Assembly: GCF_007431345.1 (NCBI RefSeq) | Contig: NZ_CP041730.1 | Span: 3,038,001 to 3,102,000, forward strand | From: Chitinimonas arctica | Lineage (GTDB): Bacteria; Pseudomonadota; Gammaproteobacteria; Burkholderiales; Chitinimonadaceae | DNA: 64,000 nucleotides | Direction of reading: 5' to 3' | Shown: positions 52,243 through 60,858 of the stretch, piece by piece | How the letters are laid out: the number at the start of each line of letters is the position of its first letter | How positions within the stretch are numbered: position 1 is the first letter of the stretch | The notes under the pieces: generated by a model | Told to the model about the DNA's origin: nothing | Databases searched by the model: none | The model's input: only the letters and a program-made list of their open reading frames with translations | Program-made: the position numbers and the translations under genes

Positions 52243-53721
52243 ATGAGTCGTGAAATCCTGTTGCTGGTCGATGCCTTGGCGCGTGAAAAAAACGTCATGC
52301 CCGATATCGTGTTCGGCGCGCTGGAAATGGCGCTGGCCTCGGCCACCAAGAAACGTTACACCGATGATGTCGATGTACGCGTCGCCATTGACCGCGTAAG
52401 CGGCGATTACGAGAGCTTCCGTCGTTGGGAGGTGGTTGAGGACAACGACCACGAAGAGCCTTCCCGTCAGTTCGCGATTACCGATGTCAATGAAAAAGGC
52501 CTGAAGCTGGTCGTGGGCGACTTCTACGAAGAACCGCTCGAGCCCATCGAGTTCGGCCGGATCGGCGCGCAAACCGCCAAGCAGGTGATCCTGCAGCGCA
52601 TACGCGATGCCGAACGCGAGCAGATCCTCAACGACTTTCTGGATCGCAAGGAACACCTGGTTACCGGCACCATCAAGCGGATAGAGCGCGGCAACGCCAT
52701 CGTGGAAGTGGGCAAGCTGGAAGCCAAGCTGCCGCGCGAGCATATGATCCCGAAGGAAAACCTGCGGGTGGGCGACCGCGTGCGTGCCTACCTGGTGAAG
52801 ATCGATCGCGACGGCCGTGGCGCCCAGCTGATCCTCAGCCGCACCGTGCCGGAATTCATTGCCAAGTTGTTCGAGCTGGAAGTGCCCGAGATCGAGGAAG
52901 GCCTGATCGAGATCCGCGGCGCCGCGCGCGACCCGGGCGCCCGCGCCAAGATCGCCGTCAAGTCGAACGATCCGCGGGTCGATCCGCAAGGTACCTGTAT
53001 CGGCATGCGCGGTTCGCGGGTGCAGGCGGTGACCGGCGAACTGGCCGGCGAGCGGGTCGATATCGTGCTGTGGTCGGCCGATCCCGCCCAGTTCGTGCTG
53101 GGTGCGCTTGCACCGGCCGAAGTGCAGAAGATCATGGTCGATGAGGAAAGCCACAGCATGGATGTGGCGGTAGACGAGGAAAACCTCGCCATGGCCATCG
53201 GCCGTGGCGGTCAGAACGTGCGCCTCGCCGCCGAACTGACCGGCTGGAACCTCAACATCATGACGCTGGAACAGGTCGAGCAGAAACACGAGGTGGAGTA
53301 CGCCAAGGTGCGCGAGCTGTTCATGGCGGCCTTGGATGTGGACGAAGAAGTGGCGGGAATCCTGGTGCAGGAAGGCTTCGGCACCCTGGAAGAAGTTGCC
53401 TACGTACCGCTGAACGAGATGCTGGATATCGACGGCTTCGATGAGAACCTGGTGAACGAACTGCGCAGCCGTGCTCGCGATTCGCTGCTGACCCAGGCCA
53501 TCGCCAAGGAAGAGCAAGTCGAGAACAGCGTCGAGGAATTGCAGCACCTTGAGGGTATGAGCCCGGAAATCGCTCGTGCCCTCGCCAGCAACGGCATTGC
53601 CACGCGCGATGATCTGGCCGAGCTGGCGGTGGATGAGTTGGTCGAGATGACCGATATGAATGCTGAAGCTGCCAAACAATTGATTATGACCGCCCGCGCC
53701 CATTGGTTCGAGCAGCAGTAA
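52243..53721 (+). CDS. nusA: Transcription factor NusA
   Basis: 492 residues. N-terminal RNA-polymerase-binding domain (MSREILLLVDALAREKNVMPD), S1 domain about 135-200, two KH domains (GACIGMRGSRVQAV-like stretch and MAIGRGGQNVRLAAELTGW), and two C-terminal acidic helix-hairpin repeats, as in gammaproteobacterial and betaproteobacterial NusA. It modulates pausing, termination and rRNA antitermination, the last through boxA sites like those seen here. Confidence 0.97.
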   Translation: MSREILLLVDALAREKNVMPDIVFGALEMALASATKKRYTDDVDVRVAIDRVSGDYESFRRWEVVEDNDHEEPSRQFAITDVNEKGLKLVVGDFYEEPLEPIEFGRIGAQTAKQVILQRIRDAEREQILNDFLDRKEHLVTGTIKRIERGNAIVEVGKLEAKLPREHMIPKENLRVGDRVRAYLVKIDRDGRGAQLILSRTVPEFIAKLFELEVPEIEEGLIEIRGAARDPGARAKIAVKSNDPRVDPQGTCIGMRGSRVQAVTGELAGERVDIVLWSADPAQFVLGALAPAEVQKIMVDEESHSMDVAVDEENLAMAIGRGGQNVRLAAELTGWNLNIMTLEQVEQKHEVEYAKVRELFMAALDVDEEVAGILVQEGFGTLEEVAYVPLNEMLDIDGFDENLVNELRSRARDSLLTQAIAKEEQVENSVEELQHLEGMSPEIARALASNGIATRDDLAELAVDELVEMTDMNAEAAKQLIMTARAHWFEQQ

Positions 53722-53750
53722 GCCGGACACGGCCAGGAGACGGATCAAGG

Positions 53751-56549
53751 ATGAATCAAATGAATGTTAGCCAATTTGCGGCTGATCTAAGAATGCCACC
53801 ACAACACTTGCTGGACCAGCTGCGCGCTGCCGGGGTGGAGAAGGCTGGCGTCGATGATGCGCTGACCGAGCAAGACAAGACCAAGTTGCTGGCGCACCTG
53901 CGCAGCGTGCATGGCTCCGCCATGGACAAGCCCAAGGTGATGCTGGGGCGCAAGCAGACCAGCGAAATCAAGAAGTCCGATGCGACCGGCAAGAACCGCA
54001 CCATCCAGGTCGAGGTGAAGAAGAAGCGCGTGCTGTTGGCGCCTGAAGCCTCCGGCGGTGCGGCCCAGCAGGCCGAGCAGGAACACGAGGCGATGGCCGC
54101 CGAGCCGGTCCAGCACGTGGCCGAGGTGGAAGCCGAGCCCGCGCCTGTGCCGGCCGCGCCGGAGCCGGTCGTGGCCGAGGTCGTCGAAGTGGCGCCGCAG
54201 CCGGAACCCGCCCCCGTGGTGGTCGCTCCCGCGCCGGCACCCGAGCCGGTAGCCGAACCCGAGCCGGTAGCCGCTGCGCCCAAGGACGAGCCGGTTGCCG
54301 CCGAGCCGGCGGTCAATCCGCTGTCGCGCGCCGCGGTGCTGGGTCAGGCCGAGCTGGACTCGCGTGAAATACAGGCCGCGCGTCAGCGTGCCCTGTTCGA
54401 GCGCCAGGCCGCCGACATCAAGGCCAAGCAAGATAGGGAATTGAACCGCAAGGCCGCTCAGGAAGCCGCCGTGAAGGCTGCTGCCGATGCCGCCGCCGCC
54501 GCCGCTGCGCCCAAGCCGGTCGCTGCGCCGACGGAACACACTTTGCATCGTGCGGCGCCGAAGCCGGGCGACGTGAAGAAGGATGCCAAGAAGGACGCCA
54601 AGCCGGCGCCGGCCGACGCCAAGAAGGCCGCCGCACCCGCCAAGGATGGCTGGGGTGATGGCGCCAAGCGTCGCGGTGGTCTCAAGACCCGTGGCGGCGA
54701 TACCGGTGGCGCTTGGAAGAGCGGCAAGAAGGGTGGCCGCAACCGTGGCGGCAACGACGACAACGCGCACGCCTTCCAGGCACCGACCGAGCCGATTTCG
54801 CGCGAGATCGATGTGCCGGAGACCGTTTCGGTCGCCGATCTGGCCCACAAGATGTCGGTCAAGGCTGCCGAAGTCATCAAGGTCCTGATGAAGATGGGCA
54901 TGATGGTGACCATCAACCAGGTACTGGACCAGGAAACGGCCATGATCGTGGTCGAAGAAATGGGTCACCAGGCCTTGGCCGCCCGTCTCGACGATCCGGA
55001 AACCTACTTGGACAGCAGCGAGAAGCAGGAACATGCGCTGATGCCGCGTGCGCCGGTCGTGACCGTGATGGGTCACGTCGACCATGGCAAGACCTCGCTG
55101 CTGGACTATATCCGCCGCGCCAAGGTTGCCGCCGGCGAAGCGGGTGGCATTACCCAGCATATCGGCGCTTATCACGTCCAGACCGAGAAGGGCATGATCA
55201 CCTTCCTCGACACCCCGGGTCACGAAGCGTTTACCGCCATGCGTGCCCGTGGTGCCTCGGCGACCGACATCGTGGTGCTGGTGGTGGCCGCCGATGACGG
55301 CGTGATGCCGCAGACCATTGAAGCCATCCACCATGCCAAGGCCGCCAAGGTGCCTATCGTGGTGGCGGTGAACAAGATGGACAAGCCCGGTGCCAATATG
55401 GAGCGGGTTCGCCAGGAACTGGTAGCGCACGAAGTGGTACCCGAGGAATGGGGCGGCAACACCCAGTTCATCGAGGTATCGGCCAAGATGGGTACCAATA
55501 TCGATGGCCTGCTGGACGCCATCCTGTTGCAGGCTGAAGTGCTGGAACTGACGGCGCCGGTCGATGCGCCGGCCAAGGGCCTGATCATCGAAGCACGCCT
55601 GGACAAGGGCCGCGGCCCGGTGTCCACCATGCTGGTCCAGTCCGGTACCCTGCGCAAAGGCGATGTGGTGTTGGCCGGCGGCGTGTTCGGTAAAGTGCGC
55701 GCCATGCTGGACGAGAGCGGCAAGAGCATCAACGAAGCCGGCCCGTCCATTCCGGTCGAAATCCTGGGCCTGTCCGAAGTGCCGAATGCCGGCGAAGACG
55801 CCATGGTGCTCAGCGACGAGAAGAAGGCGCGTGAAATCGCCCTGTTCCGCCAAGGCAAGTTCCGCGATGTGAAGCTGGCCAAGCAGCAAGCCGCCAAGAT
55901 GGAAAACTTGATGGCGCATATGGCCGAGGGCGAAGTCCAAAGCCTGCCCATCATCATCAAGGCCGACGTGCAAGGTTCCTTCGAGGCGCTGTCGCAAAGC
56001 CTGCAGAAGCTTTCCACCAGCGAAGTGCGGGTCAATATCCTGCACTCCGGCGTGGGCGGCATCACCGAATCCGACGTCAATCTGGCGCTGGCTTCCAAGG
56101 CCGTCATCATCGGCTTCAACGTGCGTGCCGATGCCACCGCGCGCAAGCTGGCCGAGAACGAAGGCGTGGACATCCGCTACTACAACATCATCTATGACGC
56201 TGTGGATGAAGTGAAAGCGGCCCTGTCCGGCATGCTGGTGCCGGAGAAGCGCGAGCAGATCATCGGCCAGGTCGATATCCGCCAGGTCTTCACCGTCTCC
56301 AAGGTCGGCTCCATCGCCGGCTGTCTGGTGTTGGACGGCGTGGTCAAGCGCAATGCCGGCGTCCGCCTGCTGCGCAACCACGTGGTTATCCACCAGGGCG
56401 AACTTGAAAGCCTCAAGCGCTTCAAGGATGACGTCAAGGAAGCCAAGGCCGGTTTCGAATGCGGTCTGCAATTGAAGAACTTCAACGACATCCAGGTGGG
56501 CGACCAACTGGAAGTGTTCGAGATCATCGAAATCGCCCGTACCCTGTAA
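53751..56549 (+). CDS. infB: Translation initiation factor IF-2
   Basis: 932 residues. N-terminal domain MNQMNVSQFAADLRMPPQHLL, then a long Ala/Pro/Glu/Lys-rich linker (about 100-330) with many PEPVA-like repeats, then the conserved GTPase: G1 GHVDHGKT near residue 445, G3 DTPGHEAF, G4 NKMDKPGA. The linker is of the variable type and biased in base composition. ATG 53751 was chosen; ATG 53760 and upstream in-frame 53703 (inside nusA) are alternatives. Confidence 0.97.
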   Translation: MNQMNVSQFAADLRMPPQHLLDQLRAAGVEKAGVDDALTEQDKTKLLAHLRSVHGSAMDKPKVMLGRKQTSEIKKSDATGKNRTIQVEVKKKRVLLAPEASGGAAQQAEQEHEAMAAEPVQHVAEVEAEPAPVPAAPEPVVAEVVEVAPQPEPAPVVVAPAPAPEPVAEPEPVAAAPKDEPVAAEPAVNPLSRAAVLGQAELDSREIQAARQRALFERQAADIKAKQDRELNRKAAQEAAVKAAADAAAAAAAPKPVAAPTEHTLHRAAPKPGDVKKDAKKDAKPAPADAKKAAAPAKDGWGDGAKRRGGLKTRGGDTGGAWKSGKKGGRNRGGNDDNAHAFQAPTEPISREIDVPETVSVADLAHKMSVKAAEVIKVLMKMGMMVTINQVLDQETAMIVVEEMGHQALAARLDDPETYLDSSEKQEHALMPRAPVVTVMGHVDHGKTSLLDYIRRAKVAAGEAGGITQHIGAYHVQTEKGMITFLDTPGHEAFTAMRARGASATDIVVLVVAADDGVMPQTIEAIHHAKAAKVPIVVAVNKMDKPGANMERVRQELVAHEVVPEEWGGNTQFIEVSAKMGTNIDGLLDAILLQAEVLELTAPVDAPAKGLIIEARLDKGRGPVSTMLVQSGTLRKGDVVLAGGVFGKVRAMLDESGKSINEAGPSIPVEILGLSEVPNAGEDAMVLSDEKKAREIALFRQGKFRDVKLAKQQAAKMENLMAHMAEGEVQSLPIIIKADVQGSFEALSQSLQKLSTSEVRVNILHSGVGGITESDVNLALASKAVIIGFNVRADATARKLAENEGVDIRYYNIIYDAVDEVKAALSGMLVPEKREQIIGQVDIRQVFTVSKVGSIAGCLVLDGVVKRNAGVRLLRNHVVIHQGELESLKRFKDDVKEAKAGFECGLQLKNFNDIQVGDQLEVFEIIEIARTL

Positions 56550-56638
56550 TTCCTAATCGGGAAGGGCGAAGGGGGAAGCGGGAGGGCGCAATAGCGACTC
56601 TTCTTCTTCCCCCTTCACCCTTTCCAGGACACTCAAAA

Positions 56639-57025
56639 ATGGCCAAAGCCTTTACCCGTTCCGACCGAGTGGCCCAGCAGATGCAGCGTGAGCTGGCAGA
56701 ACTGATCCGGCTCGAATTGAAAGACCCCCGCATCGGCATGGTGACACTGACCGGCGTGGAAGTGACCCGCGATATGAGCCATGCCACGGTGTTCTACACC
56801 CTGATGCAAGGCGAAGCGGAAGAATCGCAATTCACCCTGAACCGCTCGTCCGGCTGGTTGCGCAGCGAGCTTTCCAAGCGCATCAAGCTGTTCAAGATGC
56901 CTGAACTGCATTTCGAATACGACCGCTCGGTGGAGTACGGCATGTCCCTGGACAAGCTGATTGACCAAGCCATGCAAACCACCAGCCCGGCCGACGATGA
57001 AGCAGACGCAGATAAAAAGGATTAA
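56639..57025 (+). CDS. rbfA: Ribosome-binding factor A
   Basis: 128 residues, KH-fold factor for 16S 5'-end maturation. MAKAFTRSDRVAQQMQRELAELI opens the protein and KDPRIGMVTLTGVEVTRDMSHATVF is the family core. AGGA lies ten bases before ATG 56639. The 89-base gap after infB is rich in GGGAAG/CTTCCC runs that can pair (about 56557-56619). The end overlaps truB by 29 bases. Confidence 0.96.
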   Translation: MAKAFTRSDRVAQQMQRELAELIRLELKDPRIGMVTLTGVEVTRDMSHATVFYTLMQGEAEESQFTLNRSSGWLRSELSKRIKLFKMPELHFEYDRSVEYGMSLDKLIDQAMQTTSPADDEADADKKD

Positions 57026-57929
57026 ACGGCCGCTGCACGGCGTACTGTTGCTGGACAAGCCCTTGGGCTGTTCCAGCAACCAGGCGCTGCAGAAGTGCCG
57101 ATGGCTGTTGCAGGCGGAGAAGGGCGGCCATACCGGCGTGCTGGATCCGCTGGCGACGGGCCTGTTGCCGCTGTGTTTCGGTGATGCGACCAAGTTCGCC
57201 CAGCGCATGCTGGATGCCGACAAGCGTTACCTGGCCAGCATCAAGCTGGGCGCGACCACCACTACCGGCGACCTCGAAGGCGAGGTGGTGCGGACCAGGC
57301 CGGTTGCGGTAAGCGAGGCGATGCTGGCGGAGGCGGTCGAACGATTCACCGGCGAGATCGAGCAGATTCCGCCGATGTACTCCGCCCTCAAGCACGAAGG
57401 CAAGGCCTTGTATGAATACGCCCGGGCCGGCCAGACAATCGAACGGCCCGCCCGCCGCATCACCATTTATGGCATCGAGGTACTGCGTTTCGATGGCGAT
57501 GAACTGGTGCTGGATGTGCGCGCCAGCAAGGGGACGTATATCCGTACCCTGGCCGAGGATATGGGCGAGTTGCTGGGCTGCGGCGCGCACCTGTTCGGTT
57601 TGCGCCGGACGGCGACCGCAGGGTTCCGTCTGGAGGATGCCGTTTCGCTGGAAGCGTTCGAAGCATTGACGCTGGAACAGCGCGATGCCCGGTTGCTGCC
57701 TGCCGACAGCCTGCTGGCCGATCTGCCTGCCGTGCAGCTGGACGGCGCCGCGACGGCGAAACTAACCCACGGATTATCCGTGCGTTTTCCCGGCAAGGAT
57801 GAGACAATCGCGGGCTTGCGCATTTATGGTGATACGGGCGCGGCCGAGCCGATTTTTCTCGGGCTTGGCGAATTGCGTGACAATGTCCTGTATCCGCGCA
57901 GATTGCTATCGACCGTGGTTCACAGTTGA
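56997..57929 (+). CDS. truB: tRNA pseudouridine synthase B
   Basis: 310 residues; makes pseudouridine 55 in tRNAs. Catalytic motif GHTGVLDPLATGLLPLCFGDATK with the essential Asp near residue 45, and RYLASIKLGATTTTGDLEG. ATG 56997 is preferred over 56961 since MKQTQIKRIKRPLHGVLLLDKP fits the family start. Overlap with rbfA indicates coupled translation. Confidence 0.96.
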   Translation: MKQTQIKRIKRPLHGVLLLDKPLGCSSNQALQKCRWLLQAEKGGHTGVLDPLATGLLPLCFGDATKFAQRMLDADKRYLASIKLGATTTTGDLEGEVVRTRPVAVSEAMLAEAVERFTGEIEQIPPMYSALKHEGKALYEYARAGQTIERPARRITIYGIEVLRFDGDELVLDVRASKGTYIRTLAEDMGELLGCGAHLFGLRRTATAGFRLEDAVSLEAFEALTLEQRDARLLPADSLLADLPAVQLDGAATAKLTHGLSVRFPGKDETIAGLRIYGDTGAAEPIFLGLGELRDNVLYPRRLLSTVVHS

Positions 57930-58022
57930 TGGCGATCGCCGCCGGCCTGGCCGGTGGAACCAAGGCTGTATAAGGGAGCCGGGAGGGGTTGCTGCATAGG
58001 ACAGGACTCGCCCTGCTCGACT

Positions 58023-58040
58023 GCACCATGTGGTGCTTTT
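58023..58040 (+). other. Hairpin in rpsO leader
   Basis: GCACC-ATGT-GGTGC followed by TTTT, 20 bases before the rpsO start. It may be a weak terminator or part of S15 autoregulation, which in E. coli uses a folded rpsO leader. Confidence 0.45.
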
Positions 58041-58059
58041 GTATGTTGGAGTATTAAAA

Positions 58060-58329
58060 ATGGCAGTTACCGTCGAACAAAAAGCAGAGATCGTCAAACA
58101 ATACCAGCGCGCCGAAGGCGACACCGGTTCCACCGAAGTCCAAGTGGCACTGCTGACTGCTCGTATCAATGGCCTGACCGGTCACTTCAAGGCTAACGCC
58201 AAGGACAACCACAGCCGTCGTGGCCTGCTGAAGATGGTTAATCAGCGCCGCAAGCTGCTGGCCTACTTCAAGCGCACCAATCTGGACGGCTATCGCGAAC
58301 TGATCGCCCGCCTGGGTCTGCGTAAGTAA
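58060..58329 (+). CDS. rpsO: 30S ribosomal protein S15
   Basis: 89 residues, normal size. GDTGSTEVQVALLTARI and HFKANAKDNHSRRGLL are family-wide blocks; it binds the central domain of 16S rRNA. TTGGAG precedes ATG 58060. Followed by a strong terminator before pnp. Confidence 0.98.
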   Translation: MAVTVEQKAEIVKQYQRAEGDTGSTEVQVALLTARINGLTGHFKANAKDNHSRRGLLKMVNQRRKLLAYFKRTNLDGYRELIARLGLRK

Positions 58330-58341
58330 ACGTACCCCCTG

Positions 58342-58370
58342 AAGCCGCTGCTCACCGCAGCGGCTTTTTG
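58342..58370 (+). terminator. Terminator after rpsO
   Basis: AAGCCGCTGC and GCAGCGGCTT arms followed by TTTTGTTTTT. Partial read-through into pnp is usual in this operon. Confidence 0.92.
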
Positions 58371-58464
58371 TTTTTCAGGCTACTGTTTTCCGTATACGTA
58401 TTCTGTGGGGTGTGAAGTGGTTCCGGCCACGCCCCGCGGCTAGCAACTGGCTGGAACCCCGGCG

Positions 58465-58525
58465 CCGGGTAAACACCCGGACTCAGCGCGCCGGCGGAAA
58501 AGGGTCATTCACGCTGAGAATGACC
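58465..58525 (+). promoter_or_regulatory. pnp leader with two hairpins
   Basis: CCGGGT-AAAC-ACCCGG at 58465-58480 and GGTCATTC-ACGCTGA-GAATGACC at 58503-58525, the latter 20 bases before the start. In E. coli the pnp leader folds, is cut by RNase III and then lets PNPase repress itself; this leader could work the same way (inference). Confidence 0.6.
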
Positions 58526-58545
58526 AGTTGAAAAGGAAGAAAAGC

Positions 58546-60675
58546 GTGTTCAATCGCATCTCCAAATCGTTTGCCTACGGCAAGCATACCGTTACGCTCG
58601 CCACCGGCGAGATTGCCCGTCAGGCCTCCGGCGCCGTGTTGGTGTCGATGGACGACACCGTGGTGCTGGTTACCGTCGTGGGTGCCAAGAATGTCAAACC
58701 GGGTCAGGACTTCTTCCCGCTGACCGTCGATTACCAAGAGCGTACCTATGCCGCCGGCAAGATCCCCGGTGGCTTCTTCAAGCGCGAAGGCCGCCCATCA
58801 GAAAAAGAAATCCTGACCTCGCGCCTGATCGATCGCCCGATCCGTCCGCTGTTCCCCGATGCTTTCTACAATGAAATCCAGATCGTCGCGACCGTGATGT
58901 CGGTCGATCCGGAAATCGATCCCGATATTCCTGCCCTGATCGGCGCTTCCGCCGCGCTGGCCATCTCGGGTCTGCCCTTCCAAGGTCCTATCGGCGCCGC
59001 CCGCGTGGGCTACGCCGACGGCCAGTACCTGCTGAACCCGACCAAGGCCGAACTGGCCGGCTCGGCGCTGGACCTGGTTGTAGCCGGTACCGCCAACGCG
59101 GTGCTGATGGTGGAATCCGAAGCCCAGGAATTGTCCGAATCCGTGATGCTGGGCGCCGTGGTGTTCGGCCACGAGCAGATGCAAGCCGCGATCAAGGCCA
59201 TCAATGAGCTGGCCGACGAAGTGGATCCGGAAGTCTGGGACTGGCAAGCACCGGCCGCCGACGAAGCATTGACGGCGCAGATCGCGGAATTGGCCAACGA
59301 AGGCCTGAAGCTGGCCTTCCGCATTCCGCAAAAGCAATCGCGCGTCGCGCAGATCAACGATACCTGGGCCAAGGTCAAGGCCGCCCTGATCGACGAAACG
59401 ACCGATACCTCGCGTGCCAACCAGATCAAGGATATCTTCCACGGTCTGGAAGCCAAGATCGTGCGCCACCAGATCCTGGACGGCTATCCACGCATCGACG
59501 GCCGCGATACCCGTACCGTGCGCCCCATCGAAATCCGCACCGGCGTATTGCCGCGCACCCACGGTTCCGCCCTGTTCACGCGCGGCGAAACCCAAGGGAT
59601 GGTGATCGCCACCCTGGGTACCAAGCTGGATGAGCAAAAGATCGATGCCCTGATGGGCGAGTACACCGATCGCTTTATGCTGCATTACAACTTCCCTCCC
59701 TACTCGACCGGCGAAACCGGCCGCGTGGGCACGCCGAAGCGCCGTGAAATCGGCCATGGCCGCTTGGCCAAGCGGGCGTTGATCGCCGTGCTGCCCAAGA
59801 AGGAAGATTTCAGCTACTCCATGCGCGTCGTCTCGGAAATCACCGAGTCGAACGGTTCTTCCTCGATGGCTTCGGTTTGCGGCGGCAGCCTGGCGCTGAT
59901 GGATGCCGGCGTGCCGCTGAAGGCGCACGTGGCCGGTATCGCCATGGGCCTGATCAAGGAAGGCAACCGCTTCGCCGTGCTGTCCGACATCCTCGGCGAC
60001 GAAGATCACCTCGGCGATATGGACTTCAAGGTGGCCGGTACCGAGAACGGTGTGACCGCGCTGCAGATGGACATCAAGATCGACGGCATCACCAAGGAAA
60101 TCATGCGGGTTGCGCTGGACCAGGCGCAAGAAGGCCGTCTGCATATCCTCGGCATCATGAAGGGTTCGCTGGACCACGCCCGCGAAGAAGTGTCGCAACA
60201 TGCGCCACGCCTGTACGTCATGAAGATCAATCCGGAAAAGATCCGTGACGTGATCGGCAAGGGCGGCGCGGTTATCCGTGCCCTGACCGAAGAAACCGGC
60301 ACCCAGATCGATATCGGCGAAGACGGCACCATCACCATCGCATCCGTTTCCAGCGAAGGTGCCGAAATGGCCAAGAAGCGCATCGAGCAGATCACCGCCG
60401 AAGTGGAAATCGGCAAGATCTACGAAGGCCCCGTGGTCAAGATCCTGGACAAGAACGTCGGCGCCATTGTGCAGATCATGCCGGGCCGCGATGGTCTGGT
60501 GCATGTCTCGCAAATCGCCAACGAACGGGTCAACAACGTTGCCGACTACCTGAAGGAAGGCCAGATCGTACGCGTCAAGGCCCTCGAACAGGACGAAAAG
60601 GGTCGCATCCGCCTCAGTATCAAGGCGGCTCAGGCTGACGAAGGCGCGCCCGCCGCGCCGGTGACCGAAGCCTGA
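58546..60675 (+). CDS. pnp: Polyribonucleotide nucleotidyltransferase
   Basis: 709 residues; phosphorolytic 3'-5' exoribonuclease of RNA decay. Two RNase PH domains (about 1-140 and 310-540, with FTRGETQ and SSMASVCGGSLALMDAGVP), a KH domain (IRDVIGKGGAVIRALTEETG, about 562-580) and an S1 domain (about 625-690). The start is GTG 58546, giving MFNRISKSFAYGKHTVTL like other PNPases, with GGAAG before it; a TTG at 58528 is less likely. Confidence 0.97.
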   Translation: MFNRISKSFAYGKHTVTLATGEIARQASGAVLVSMDDTVVLVTVVGAKNVKPGQDFFPLTVDYQERTYAAGKIPGGFFKREGRPSEKEILTSRLIDRPIRPLFPDAFYNEIQIVATVMSVDPEIDPDIPALIGASAALAISGLPFQGPIGAARVGYADGQYLLNPTKAELAGSALDLVVAGTANAVLMVESEAQELSESVMLGAVVFGHEQMQAAIKAINELADEVDPEVWDWQAPAADEALTAQIAELANEGLKLAFRIPQKQSRVAQINDTWAKVKAALIDETTDTSRANQIKDIFHGLEAKIVRHQILDGYPRIDGRDTRTVRPIEIRTGVLPRTHGSALFTRGETQGMVIATLGTKLDEQKIDALMGEYTDRFMLHYNFPPYSTGETGRVGTPKRREIGHGRLAKRALIAVLPKKEDFSYSMRVVSEITESNGSSSMASVCGGSLALMDAGVPLKAHVAGIAMGLIKEGNRFAVLSDILGDEDHLGDMDFKVAGTENGVTALQMDIKIDGITKEIMRVALDQAQEGRLHILGIMKGSLDHAREEVSQHAPRLYVMKINPEKIRDVIGKGGAVIRALTEETGTQIDIGEDGTITIASVSSEGAEMAKKRIEQITAEVEIGKIYEGPVVKILDKNVGAIVQIMPGRDGLVHVSQIANERVNNVADYLKEGQIVRVKALEQDEKGRIRLSIKAAQADEGAPAAPVTEA

Positions 60676-60722
60676 TTTTCCGGCGCCTGGCGCGAAAGCG
60701 CCGCGCGCTGGAGTAATCAAAT

Positions 60723-60758
60723 AAAAAACGCCACGGGACAAAACCCGTGGCGTTTTTT
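60723..60758 (+). terminator. Terminator after pnp
   Basis: ACGCCACGGG and CCCGTGGCGT arms followed by TTTTTT. Confidence 0.93.
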
Positions 60759-60858
60759 ATGTTGGAACGTACGCGTTTTTGCTTCTACCTTGAGCGTGTC
60801 TGATACTGGAGGAACATGCCGGCAATATGGCCGTGTGTGCGGCCAGTACGGAGACTAG